Part shown: in pieces, positions 33,140 through 44,060 of the stretch
Layout: every line of letters starts with the position of its first letter
Numbering within the stretch: position 1 is the stretch's first letter
From: Turbatrix aceti
Taxonomy: Eukaryota; Nematoda; Chromadorea; Rhabditida; Panagrolaimidae
Direction of reading: 5' to 3'
NCBI GenBank assembly: GCA_963969345.1
Contig: OZ017767.1
Location: 4,554,739 to 4,618,738, forward strand
Length of the DNA: 64,000 nucleotides
Notes under the pieces: generated by a model
The model's input: only the letters and a program-made list of their open reading frames with translations
Told to the model about the DNA's origin: nothing
Database searches by the model: none
Made by a program: the position numbers and the translations under genes

Positions 33140-36100
33140 GTGAGTTCGGCACGTTTTCCAAAAAAAATATTTTTAACCCCTAAAATTTTCCCCTTTTTCT
33201 TTGAAAACAAACAAACAAACTGAACCCAAAACATGTTTGTTCGCATTGCGGCCACCTAATGAAAGAAGTCGTAAGGCGCTGGTGGGTCAAAGTTTGGCGT
33301 ACATGCCGACCGAGTGCCCTCACTTGCGCCCCCAAACAATGGCGCTCGACTGTAGAGCCGGGGGCCCGTCGGTGCTCTCGAAGAAAGCTCGATGGCGCGG
33401 CACAGGGTTAATTTGGTTGTCGTGTGCAGAGCGGGCAGGGCATCGGCAATCAGCAACAAAATGGCGGATGACGGCACGCAGCCAGGAAACCTCAAAACCG
33501 CAATTGCATTTGTCTTTGACGATTCATTCGACTTTTCTTTTTCTTCGGTGCAAAATACATTTCCATTGATCCCGGTCCTCCTCCGCCTTCCCCTGTCTGA
33601 TTCGATGTCCGCCACAGACCGTAATAGTGCCGCTGGCATCCGAAAAAAAATTGTTCATTGTGTCCAACCTGGCAGCATACACCCTGGATTGTCCGGATTT
33701 TGCCCGATTCAGACGAGTGCAGTTTTGCTGTTGGCCGCCGCCACAGAGTGCCACAGTTGTCTTCCGCAGGGATTTCGCTTGGCGCGTGTTGCAACGGACA
33801 CCTCCTCCCCCAGACGACGTCAGCCTCGCTTGCTCGATTGGGTTGTTTGTCTTTTTTTTGGACACGCGTCCGGCTCTTTTGTCTTTACGCAGCAACCCGG
33901 CACACGTACACTTCCTCCCAACTTGTGTCTCTCTCTCTTTGGCACTAATTAGGGTGCCGTTGTTGGTTTTTTCCCGGAAATTGGCAAATTGGGGTCAAAT
34001 CCAAAAAAATTCTACTTCTTTATCAGTTTTGGCACCGTTTCAATGTGAACAATTTTTTTGCTCATTGAAACTTTAAGGCTGTTGTGCCACCTAGTCCGGT
34101 CACTGCAGTCAAAGTTCTTCTCGTTCGGCACAGAAGTTTATGCTGACTTCAACTTGGCGAATGCTTTGTTGACACAGACGCCGCCTGTGCCCGTGTCGCT
34201 GCGGTGCCTTACCCCGGGGTCGGATTTCAGTCGTCTTCTGCCATGAGAGTCATATTTTACGGGTGATCCCGAATCGTGTAAGGGCCCCAAGCTTCTTTTG
34301 ATGTGGCTTTTCTGTCGACACGCGGGCTGAACGACGCCGATTATTGCTCTTTTTATCAGCAGTGTTCTTTTTCTAAGTTTGACTGGGTTACAAGAGCGTC
34401 GTTTTCCTCTTTTCAAATTTGAACAATACGCAAAACTTGTTGAATTTCTCCTTGTACGATGATTAATGGCTGCTCGCGATGCGTTTTCGCGCGTTCGCTG
34501 TCTTTCTCGGCCCAACTTTTAGTCTGCCAACTTTTTGGAAAGTGACTTTTTGCTTACATGTTTTTTTTCATTGTCATTAGAATTTTTTGTTCTTTGAAAA
34601 AAAAGTCTGGTGTAATATGTATATAATAGGTCGAGCGGTTTGAGCAACAGTCGACTCCCGCCCCCAAATTAAAAGCCCCGTACCGGACCAGTCATTTTTC
34701 ACTGGTTTCCAGGGACTTGTCCCCTTACCAGTATTTTCTGTACCTGCGACTCGTGATTAATGGCTTCAACGGGCTTCTTTGGATAGAGAAATTTGCTATG
34801 CTTTTTGGGAAAATTTTCGAAAAAGCGGGGGGGGGGGCTTTAATTAGCCAGTGCCAGGTAGACAACAGGACAACTGATGTGTCAGCTGAGATTTGAAAAG
34901 TAAGATTAATGCTCGACAAGACAAGACATACGACTGCCATGTTTTATCACTGACAAGCAGAGTTGTTCGATGCTCACAAAATTGCTCCTGCTCACTGCTC
35001 GCTCCTGCTCAGCTCACGAGCGCGAGCGGAGCGAGCGCGAAAAATTGGAGTGCTCAATGAGCATGAGCAGAGCGAGCACGAAAAATTGAATTGCTCAAAG
35101 AGCGCGAGCAGAGCGAGCGCGAGAAATTTTAAAAATGAGCACTGCTCACTATAAATTTAGTGCTACAAATACTAAAATACTGGTAATTTCGACCAAAAAC
35201 ACGATGTTGGGGGTATCTCGAAGCAATATGCGGTATTTCTTTTAGCAAAGGACTGAATTTGTGTCTTAAAATTCACTTTTTTTGTGTGAGCCATGTTTGC
35301 TCATTGCTTGCTCCTGCTCAACTCACGAGCGTGAGCAGAGCAAGAGCAGAGGATCTGAGAATAAAAGAGCGCGAGCAGAGCGAGCGCGAAAATTTTAGGA
35401 ACTCAAAGAGCATGAGCAGAGCGAGCACGGAAAATTGAATTGCTCAAAGAGCGCGAGCAGAGCGAGCACTGAAAATTGTCGAATTGAACAACTCTGCTGA
35501 CAAGGCATTATCCGTGTCGCCGCCGGCCACCAGCTGCATCTTCCAGGTGCAAATTCAATTATTCTGCAACCACTGGCTCTTTGATGACACTCCGCATTGT
35601 TTGTTAGCCGATATCAGGAATATGCTGGGCTGATTTTTTTTAAAACCTTCGTTGTCGGCATTCACTGTTCACTGTTCAGTGGTGTTTCTTTGCATTTATT
35701 TCTGCCGTCTGGTGCCTTAAAACAAGGATCAAGACTTTCTTTGGCTTTGTCCGTGGGAGCCGCAGCCTGAGGTAGCGACTTTTTTTAATCTTGCTGAGGC
35801 CAATCGGATGCGATTATTTTTTGTTTCATGTGTGAATGCCCGCGGCTTGGCCCCGACCAGCGTGAATTAATTGTTTCGGCCTAATCATCCCTCCGCGTGC
35901 GTGCTTCTCAGCAGGACGCCCAACAGCCTCAGGTCAAAAGACGCTGCTTTTTCCCACCTTACACGTTAGATCCCCTTGAAACTCTCGTCGCTTGCGCTTC
36001 TCGGAGAAATTAATTTTAATTTTGGGAGGGAGCGGCGACGCAGGCACTCAGTCAAAGTCATCGGCACTGGCGGCTGCCGCACCGCAAGTGTCGCGTCATC

Positions 36101-36709
36101 TCGGCGAGGGGGAGATTCATCTCCGTCGTTTTTCCTGCCTGTCGGGGTGACTTTAAGAATTTTTTGGTGTTACCCGGGAGTCGCGCATGCTCCCGCGGGA
36201 GTCACTTGTCGGAAGAGGAGTCGTTGAAAAAAGGGGCCCAGCTCGCGTCCGCACGCCGAGGCTTTGTTTTTCGCTTGCCGCATGCCTATTTGTACTGCTG
36301 GACTTTCGGGTTTTCTTCCATCTCGGCCTCAGGAACGCCAAGTTCGGAAAAAGTTTTTTTTGATAATAAGAAACATATCCAAGAGCTGGGGTGTGTCGTT
36401 GTTGTTGTTTTTTGCCAGCAGCTGTGTAGTGTTGCTCGATCGAGTTGCCTCTATCCGCCGCGGATGCGTCGATTTACACACAACACACAGAGACACGCAC
36501 ATGGCTCTGTGTTGGTTGATGTGCGGGTCCGTAAGCATTCTGTCGACCTTTTAGCTTTCATTTTTTTGCTCGAAGCGAAGGTCAGTCTTCGGCCTGTCTT
36601 ACGTTATCGATTTGAACTCTCTGATTTCTGATTGCTGGTTTTTTTCCTTCGTTTTCGAAACTCCGTTCACCTGTCTGATTTTGTAGTGGTCGAGCTCGTA
36701 GCGTTGTCG
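33140..36709. other. long region upstream of the Ly6 gene, with a MITE
   Basis: Apart from the uncertain exon continuations near 33.7 and 34.1 kb and the hAT-type MITE at 34958-35496, no gene was seen. The plus strand is T/G-rich. A TGATTTTGTAG acceptor at 36686 lies just before the Ly6 gene's start region, so part of this stretch may be a 5' UTR intron. Confidence 0.45.
34958..35496. mobile_element. hAT-type MITE with 8 bp target-site duplication
   Basis: A 539 bp element has inverted ends starting CAGAGTTGTTCGAT on the left and CAGAGTTGTTCAAT when the right end is read in reverse. It is flanked on both sides by the identical 8 bp CTGACAAG (34950-34957 and 35497-35504). Eight-base duplications and CAGRG-type ends are typical of hAT DNA transposons. 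Inside are many imperfect copies of a motif like GAGCGCGAGCAGAGCGAGCG on both strands. There is no transposase, so it is non-autonomous. Confidence 0.88.
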
Positions 36710-36775
36710 ATGTGGGGACCGCGAGCCCGTCTGCTGCCCTCGATGCCCGGCTACGACTCGAGACGGTCTGCATGA
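36686..36775 (+). promoter_or_regulatory. acceptor and upstream ORF overlapping the Ly6 gene start
   Basis: After the TTTTGTAG acceptor (36686), an ATG at 36710 opens a 21-codon frame. Its TGA (36773-36775) overlaps the main ATG (36772-36774) as ATGA. This is a stop-start overlap that could couple or suppress initiation of the main frame. Confidence 0.55.
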
Positions 36776-37992
36776 CTGCCCACGTGCTTCCGCTGCTCGT
36801 CCTGGTGCTCGGGTCAGGCGGCCGTGCGCTCGATCCCTTTGACGCGGCTGTCCAGCAAGCCGACGTGCAGTCTGACATCCTTCGCAGTCCACCGCCGACG
36901 CCGCCCAAGATTCACTGGCACAAGCTTCGACAGCACAAACAAATGCAAAGGCACAGATTTGCCACGGAAGGAGGTGGGGACGGCACCGAGGCCGAAGACC
37001 TGGACCTCTCCATGCCGGATGAGGCCGTGCTGGCTCTTGAACGCGAGCTCACGATTCCCGAGTCATCGGAGGAGCGCGTTATGGCACTCTCCGTGCTGCC
37101 CACTGACGAGCCCCGGCTGCCTTACTTTGAGAATCCACGCATCAACGTGGACGACGATCTTCACCCGCAGCTTCGCGAGAAGCAGCACTACGCGCCGCTT
37201 CCCGAGCGCGACTTTTCTGCATACGACGACGAACCCTTAGCTTTTTACCCCGCAAAGCTCAATTCGCGCATATTTGGAACTGCTCCGATCAGTGGTGAGA
37301 AAATGGCCGCAGACCGAGTCACAGAAAAATTTAGGAAACAAAAAAAAATGATTTTTTTTCATTTAAAAAAATAGAGCACTCAAAAAATAAAAATATGACG
37401 ATTACGTTGCAGACACGGCTCGATGCTATTCCTGCATGTCCAAGTTTTACGAAGCAGTGTGGCCAGTACTGTCGTCGGTCTACAAGCGACCGCGCAACTT
37501 CACCGACCGGTGCAACGACGATCAGTTCGAATCGAGGTCGGTGCCTGTCGTGCATTGTTCGACGATCTGCGTCCAGATGTGGGAGGAGCCCGCTGTTGCC
37601 GGTCAGTTTTGGAGAATACCCAACCGCTCTCTGTAGTCTTGATTTTTTTTAGGTGTCAGAATACGAGGTCATATTCGCGGATGTCTCGACGACATCCTTC
37701 ACCATGGATTCAACCAGTCAATAGGTGAGTTTTCGTGAATTAATGTTAACAGAAAAAGCTTCTTTCAGTCACTTGGTATCGCTGGCTCCACCGCGATAGC
37801 TGCCACAAATACCGAAAACGGGATCTCTTTCAACTGCCATCGGATCAGACGGACGACAGCTACGTGCACGTCTGCACGTGCTACGCCGACAACTGCAACC
37901 GTGCGACACGGGTGGCCGCTGGCGGCAACAGCCTCATCGGTGCGGTGACGACTGCCGTCGTCGTCGGTCTCTTTATCCTTCCTAGGTTGTAG
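36772..37992 (+). CDS. Ly6/uPAR-type GPI-anchored surface protein
   Basis: Exons 36772-37294, 37413-37601, 37653-37724 and 37769-37992 join in frame to 335 residues. A signal peptide (MTAHVLPLLVLVLGSGGRA) is followed by about 155 residues of acidic, Pro-rich linker without Cys. The Cys-rich module begins at residue 179 with CYSC, continues through HCSTICVQMW and RGCLDD, and ends with CTCYADNCN. This is the closing CN pattern of three-finger Ly6/uPAR and Quiver-like proteins. The last 20 residues (NSLIGAVTTAVVVGLFILP) are a hydrophobic tail fit for GPI attachment. Expected location: outer face of the plasma membrane. Ly6 proteins often tune ion channels or receptors, but the target here is unknown. 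The long N-terminal linker is unusual for the family. Confidence 0.75.
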
Positions 37993-38114
37993 TCGATCTC
38001 AGACGACCCCTCCTGCCTTGCTGCTCAACGTAAAAGTCAAAACAAACAAAAAAATGTTCATGCCAAAAAAAGTGAAAAAGCGTGGGCCACACTGGGGGGA
38101 GGTCAGACAGATGC

Positions 38115-39127
38115 TTACGAGTTCACCGAGTAGTTGCTGCCGTTTTTCAAGACACCGCGGGGCGTGCCGTCTTCGTTGAAGCGCACCCTGTTGCGGGGGC
38201 TTGGCAGGGAGGACGTCGTGCTGCCGTTGTACGTGCCGTCGGGCGCGAACTGCGGAGGATGCGTGGAGAATACGATCGTGCCCAGCGGAATGCCAAAGCC
38301 ACCTGCAAATTTGGATCACAAATAATTATCCGCGGTTTATCTTAGCAGACGTTGTTTTTTGTGCCCGTTGAACATGTTTCCCAATAAGGAGACTTTTATT
38401 CCGGTTTCAACGCCCTTTGCAGCGACACGAAATGAGTCATCGTGTTTACCCCAAAAAACAACGAACATAACAAAGCGATCGTCCATCAGAGAATCGATTG
38501 CACTACTGACTTCCCCCGCCCAATTTCTGGCGAGAAGGTTTTAACCTCTACCAGAACTGCTACGAGACAAAAATCGGGTCAACCCGTAAAAAAACGGATT
38601 TAACAATATCGGTAATTATCGGAAAATAAACTCACAGCAAATGGGCACGAAGCCGGAAGACTCGCTGTTATTGACGTGCTCGTACATCTGAGGATTGCGT
38701 CTGCGATGTAGCCAACAGCCGTTGCACAGCAGGCAGCACAGAAGCGACAGAATCACGCTTACGACGACGGAAACGATGAGTCCGAGGACCAGAAGCGTGT
38801 AGTCCACTCTTAAAAAATCCAGTCAGTAGACACTGTTTATAGATATGCCTAAATTTCTTACTGGAAGGTAGTGCCATAGGCGACAAAGCGTTCAGGCCTG
38901 GTTATGTCATGTTGCACCGAGTTGGAGTCAGCGTTCGAGGTGAACACGAGAGGGGAATCGTCGGCATCGCAGCAGAAGTAGCCGTGCTCCTTGCCAGAGC
39001 CTTCGAGAGACTCGCAACACTTGAAGGCACACCTGATCTCGACGCCGCTCGGATTGCGGGGACAGATCTCGACCCCCGAGATCACGCTCACGATGGCTGC
39101 TAGAGCCAACAGCTGACTTCTCCGCAT
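38115..39127 (-). CDS. type I membrane protein with a short Cys-rich ectodomain (Shisa-like)
   Basis: Exons 39127-38862, 38808-38636 and 38302-38115 join to 208 residues. A TTTGTAG acceptor lies 17 bases before the ATG with no coding exon above it. A signal peptide (MRRSQLLALAAIVSVISG) is followed by a small domain with CX10CX3CC and FCC clusters, then one transmembrane helix (LLVLGLIVSVVVSVILSL) leading straight into CCLLCNGCW. The cytoplasmic tail is Ser/Pro/Asn-rich and ends YSVNS. A CC-rich head plus a Cys-lined inner face resembles Shisa, VOPP1 or nematode CX-module proteins. The match is by layout only. Intron 1 uses an AAG acceptor. Confidence 0.6.
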
Positions 39128-40026
39128 CACGTACTTTTCACTGCCTACAAAAAAAAAACGTTCACGCTGCAGCATCAATCATTCCCAATGAGCCCGATAG
39201 GCTCTCACCTGCCCCAACGACTGTCACGAACCGTGGCCAAATCGTTTAAAAAAAACAAGCGACATAGAAACCGTCAAAAATCGATCAGGCACACTCGAGC
39301 ACAACTCGCGCAATCAAATCCCGGTAAAAAGCAGTTGCTTGTGCGCAACGCAACGACAGGCAGCCGCGGATCAGGCGCTTGCCGCGGTTCGAGTCAAAAA
39401 GCACGAGCAAACACGCTTCTTCTCGCGCAGGCGTGTCTGCATCCATCCGGAAGACAAGGACCCCGCAGGTGATGCACGAGTCGAGTCGTGCATCACCTGC
39501 GGTTGCAAAATAGTGCGCTGCGTTTTCTAATTTCTTTCGTTTACTAATGGGAGTGCAGGCAGGCAGGCAGGCTGCGAGGGGTCGCAGGAAGGGGTGGAAA
39601 ACAGCGGATCGACCGCCTGTACGCAAAGTTGCTGATAGCACCCCCCCCCCCTCCCCACCCCACCTCCTTCCCGGTAGGTAGCCAGGATGAGATCCACAGG
39701 ATGAAATCACGTCATTATATTTATATCGTTGAAATATCAGTATTTCTTGAAAGTTGTCAATGGTGGAAAAGAAAGAGCATCTCTGCCAGATCAGATTGAA
39801 TGCGTTTTGAAAAGTCAGTTTCTGTGTAGCATCAACGGCCAAGTGTCGAAGCCACAGTTTTGTACTCCGTCGTATTAACACCCGTGGTATTACCACCCGC
39901 GGTAGTGCCCATAGTTGTGGCGGTAGTGGTTTCTCCTGGTTTCTTCCTGTGCTTGCGTTGCTTTGATTTCTCGACGAGGCAAAGACACGACAGCATAGCA
40001 CTGCAAAAAGAAAATTAAAACAAACT
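39128..40026. other. region between two minus-strand genes
   Basis: This is 5' flank of the Shisa-like gene and 3' flank of the next gene. It contains a perfect 17 bp-arm hairpin (39463-39502) and a poly-C tract near 39641. No exon was supported. Confidence 0.5.
39463..39502. repeat. perfect 17 bp inverted repeat with 6-base loop
   Basis: Bases 39463-39479 are the exact reverse complement of 39486-39502, around the loop GTCGAG. The arms are mixed-sequence and GC-rich, so this is not simple low complexity. RNA from either strand would form a stable hairpin. Confidence 0.9.
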
Positions 40027-41151
40027 TTAAAAAACCACCAACATGAAAAGGGCCGTAAGAAATCCGCCAACGCAGGCCACAATGAAGAATGCCACCTTAA
40101 GGACCAGATTAACCGCCGGACAATTCACAGTAGTGGACGAATCGTAAATGATTTCGAGATTCATGGTGTTGAGGACATCTAATCGTGAGGTAGGACACAC
40201 AGAACCGAACTTTGCCTGGATGTAAAGGTACCACATCCACAAAGGCGTAGATTTCAACTTATCTGGCCAGGGAGGAATAACAGGAATGGCGTCTATCAAA
40301 CCCTTGTCAATATATGTACATTTGACTTTTTCACAATCATCAAACAGATTACGCTTTGTGAAGTCTCTGCCATTATCCAAGTACCTGAAACCGTTAAAAT
40401 AAAAATTGCGGGTCGAGAGACAAATTTGACACAAAACTTACAGATAAGAGTACATCTTGCCCATTATGGTTACAGAGGTTAATCCGGCGGGAGGTGTGTA
40501 CTTTTTTGGAACCGCCCAAGTAGCAAAATCAGCGTAACATTGTTCTTTTTCTGTCACATTAGTGAAGCACAAAACAGAAACAGCAGAAGCGGCTTGAATT
40601 TCCGTTTTAACAGTGTAGAATAGAGGAGGAGTTTTAGATAGGTCCGCTTGACTACCAGCTTTAAACCTAATATTACCTCCACGTGAAGTAAGAACTATTC
40701 CGTATGGCAGGACGTCCTTTTCGTTACCAATCTTTGACGGCACAGCGAAACTTCTTTTGAGGTTTAGAGCACTCATATCTACACTAAGACTAGTGCCTTC
40801 CATTTGTACCCTAGAGTAGCCGCCATCCAGTCGAAGCGCATAGGGTATGTTATAAATATACGCAAATAGCTGTTTTGTGGATCCTGCATTCTCAACCCCA
40901 AGGAGAACAAAGTTGTTAGAATCAATGGGATGTAAACGCGGAGTAGACAGTTTCGGTGCGTCAAATTCCGTTCTGCCGTCTATGTTGATCACGACTTTCG
41001 AGTCCCTGTTAACCAAATAGGCCATGTGAACTTTGTGAGGAGATTGGGTGCAACGTGAGTTGTCATTAGTATCATTAATAGCATTCGTAGAAGTTAGAAG
41101 TGTACTGAATACCACGGCGGCGAGTAGTACGCCGAACACGGACGACGGCAT
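40027..41151 (-). CDS. unknown secreted or type I membrane protein (355 residues)
   Basis: Exons 41151-40442 and 40384-40027 join in frame to 355 residues (donor GTAAGTTT, acceptor GGTTTCAG). A signal peptide (VFGVLLAAVVFSTLLTSTNA) precedes a beta-rich ectodomain of about 290 residues with few Cys. A single C-terminal transmembrane helix (VAFFIVACVGGFLTALFMLV) ends almost at the stop, so there is almost no cytoplasmic tail. Codon use is more AT-rich than in neighbouring genes. No domain recognised. It is head-to-head with TRNT1. Confidence 0.75.
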
Positions 41152-41796
41152 TATCGACGCCAGCGACAACCGCGCAACGGAACACAGAACACGAGTTAGG
41201 ACGTGTGAGTGAAGAGTGCGATAATTCGAGAGCAGTAACGCAACACACTTCACTCGAACTCGACACGCAATCACAGAAAAGTGAAGCCGATAGAGTCGAT
41301 GCCATTTCTTGTGCTTACTGGATTTGCATACGGCACATGAAAAAACAAGCACGAACGTAAATTTAATGACGACCTACGGAATGTGTAACGTTTTTGCTGT
41401 GTCCTTGCTTTAAGTTTTTTTGAAACCGAACAGATATTCAGGATTTAAATTTAAAATCCAAATCATTTAGACCAACAGTTGATCAAATTTGATTTGATTC
41501 AAACATTTGTCAGGGGACATTTTGTGCGCATAGTGTTCTCTGACAGCGCTGATGAATTGCGTAGTTTTTTTTCTGACATTTTCTCACAATTCCAAAACAT
41601 TCGTTACGTTTTTTTCAGTCTTCCGAATTTTTGGATGTTTTGGGTACGGTTGCTAAATTGTGGATTTCTAGGCTTTACTGTTTACAAGTGAAACATTTGG
41701 AAGTCAGAACTTGCCAAAATTTTCATTCAACGTTTCGGCGCAGTTTGGCGCATTGCATCGAATTTCAGCCAAAGATCGGTACGAGCGGTATCCTAC
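41152..41796. promoter_or_regulatory. head-to-head 5' region of the 355-residue gene and TRNT1
   Basis: The starts are 645 bases apart on opposite strands. Two acceptor-like sites on the plus strand (TTTTTTTCAG at 41618 and TTTACAAG at 41690) could mark a 5' exon of TRNT1. In-frame sequence upstream of the chosen TRNT1 ATG is open back to 41692 and Arg/Ser-rich, so an upstream exon could add a mitochondrial presequence. Confidence 0.4.
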
Positions 41797-43890
41797 ATGT
41801 CGCTACCAAGACCGGGACTCAAGAAGATGCAGATTGGCGACAATGCGCCGTTCAAATCTATTTTCACGCCTGAACTGCATCGGCTACGTGAAATTTTTGA
41901 CGCTCACGGCTACGAAATCAGGTTGAAAAAAGTTTTGTGTTGTTTGAGAGACTGACAGCTTGCAGGATTGCCGGCGGTGCTGTGCGGGACTTGTTAATGG
42001 ACATCAAGCCTGCCGACTACGATTTTGCAACGACAGCGACGCCAGCTGAGATGAAGGCAGCTTTTGAAGCCGAAGGCATCCGGATGCTTCACAAAAAGGG
42101 CGAAGAGCATGGCACCATTACCTGTCGAATCAATGACTGCGAGAACTTTGAGGTGACCACACTTCGGTGAGTGAGCCTGCTTTTTTTTGAAAAGAAAACA
42201 ACTGCGCAGGAACGGACAATTTTTTTACTGGGTTTTTATTACAACGTTCTGTGCGGGCTTTTAAAAAAAAATTTGTCATATCACGAACAAGCTTTTGTGT
42301 GACGCTTGCGATAACGATTTCTCCAGTCTCTTGGATTATCGACCGTCGATCTCTCTGGTTTTATCGGTTTATTTTTACAGAATCGACGTTGTGTGTGATG
42401 GTCGGCGCGCCGAGATCAAGTACACAACCGACTGGGAGGTGGATGCGTTCCGCCGCGACCTCACTATCAATTCCCTCTTCCTCGGACTCGACGGAACTGT
42501 CTTTGACTACACAGATGGCATCGACGACGTCCGCACCCGACGAGTGCGTTTTGTGGGTGACGCTGTCGATCGCATCTGCGAAGACTACCTCCGCATTCTG
42601 CGCTACTTCCGCTTCTTTGGTCGCATCGCTCCGATCGACAGCGAGCACGATGCTGTCACGCTGCGAGCCATCATTGATCACCGCTCCGGCATGGCTGATC
42701 TCTCCGGAGAACGTATCTGGAGCGAGTTGAAGCGCATCGTTGTTGGCAGACTTGCGGGCGACGTGGTCAAGACGATGCTCGATGTCTGTGGCCTCCATGA
42801 GTACATTGGGGTACCCACGTCGGCTTCTACCGCGGAATTCTGTCGTCTTCACCAGCAGGCTAGCGAGCGGAAAGCGAGTCTTCAGCCCTGCACGGCTCTT
42901 GCTGCCCTCTTTGCCGGAGAAGAGGATGTCGCCCTGTTTCACAAAAAATGCAAGATCAGCAACAATGAAAAGTTTCTCGCTTTTTTCATCGTTCAACACC
43001 GCGATGCGGCTGCGCGAAACACCGGCGATATTTTCTGGTTTCAAAAGCTCCTCACCGACGAGCAGTATATTCACGGCCGTGAGTTTCCCCTTTTTTGCGA
43101 ATGCATTTTTGAGCTGCGTTGATTTGATACTTTTGAATTATTTTGGAAAACCAGTAGGAGACGTGTCCTGATGTCGACACCCGTGCTCAGGGTGCACAGA
43201 TCATTTGATGGGCTAGGAAAAAAAATCCAGTGATGGATAATGTTTTTTCTTGCAACAGAGCGAAATGCGCGGTTTTGATTTTGCTTTCTGCACGTTTTAC
43301 GTTTAACCCAGTTGAAATCATCGTTGTTGTTGTTTTTTTCGGCCTAATCCGCGGCTCTTTTTTAATCCGAGCATCAATTTTTTTAAGCACCTAAATCCGG
43401 GACAGAAGAATGACCGAAATACAGGTTTCGGACGCGATGATCTTTGTTTGCGTTCTCTGATGCGTGTGCATCGCAGAAGAGGGTCAGACGGGCTGTTCAG
43501 CACCCTCCGTGAACACAGGTGTTGGTTGTTTCAGGCAACGATCAGGAGGCCAATCGGTCGCGCGTCATCGAACTGCTCAAGTACGTCAATGCCTACGACG
43601 CTGCCGATGATCTGGCCAGGTGGGAGATCCCTAAGATGCCGGTGAACGGCATCACCTTGCTGGAGGCCGACGTGCCCAAGGGCAAACACATGAAAGCCGT
43701 CCTTAGCCATCTCTACCTGCTCTGGAGAGACGTGAGTTGACCACCATCCACATTTCACTTTGCCAGATTACAACTTATATATTTTCAGAGCGCATATACT
43801 CTGACGATGGACGAGCTGCTGCTTCACCGGAACGAAATCGAGGCGACGCCTGCCCTGGAGCCTCAGTCCAAGAAAAAGCGTGTTTGTTGA
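41797..43890 (+). CDS. TRNT1: CCA-adding tRNA nucleotidyltransferase
   Basis: Exons 41797-41921, 41966-42166, 42381-43078, 43535-43731 and 43789-43890 join to 440 residues, matching human TRNT1 nearly end to end. Class II nucleotidyltransferase motifs are present: [11 protein letters not shown] (42-52), the metal-binding DxD in [11 protein letters not shown] (D59, D61), RRDLTINS at 133, and [16 protein letters not shown]. The C-terminal body and tail follow. Reaction: adds CCA to the 3' ends of cytosolic and mitochondrial tRNAs using CTP and ATP. The start chosen is the first in-frame ATG. Open sequence upstream suggests that a mitochondrial form may begin in an unmapped exon. COQ2 follows 170 bases later on the same strand. 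Confidence 0.95.
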
Positions 43891-44060
43891 TTTGATTTTC
43901 GTTTTTTTGTTTTTATTGTTAATTTTTTTATTTGACCTGAACTTTGAAAAAAAATGCATGTTAATGTGGAAACGATTCTGAATCTTTGCTGCCGTTTTTG
44001 TCGGCTACGATACCAAAGCATGTGACCTTTCACGAGCACGGCATCCGTTGCAGGGCGGGG
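43891..44060 (+). promoter_or_regulatory. possible intercistronic region TRNT1-COQ2
   Basis: The TRNT1 stop is followed by T-rich sequence and then a CCGTTGCAG acceptor (ends 44053), 7 bases before the COQ2 ATG. Both genes are on the same strand with no room for a large promoter. This fits an operon whose second message is trans-spliced. No AATAAA was seen. Confidence 0.45.

Noticed and set aside
33627..34076. 149-codon frame read as one exon
   Set aside because: It runs through T-rich intron-like sequence and stops arbitrarily; only a short internal part could be an exon, and this is uncertain.
34990..35470. GAGCG-rich arrays as a separate minisatellite
   Set aside because: They lie wholly between the inverted ends of the hAT-type MITE and are part of it.
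39386..39395. tRNA B-box-like GGTTCGAGTC
   Set aside because: The flanking bases cannot form a T-arm stem and no matching D-arm or acceptor stem was found.
39285..40082. 265-codon minus-strand open frame
   Set aside because: It runs across a poly-C tract and the hairpin, overlaps the end of the 355-residue gene in another frame, and has no recognisable features.
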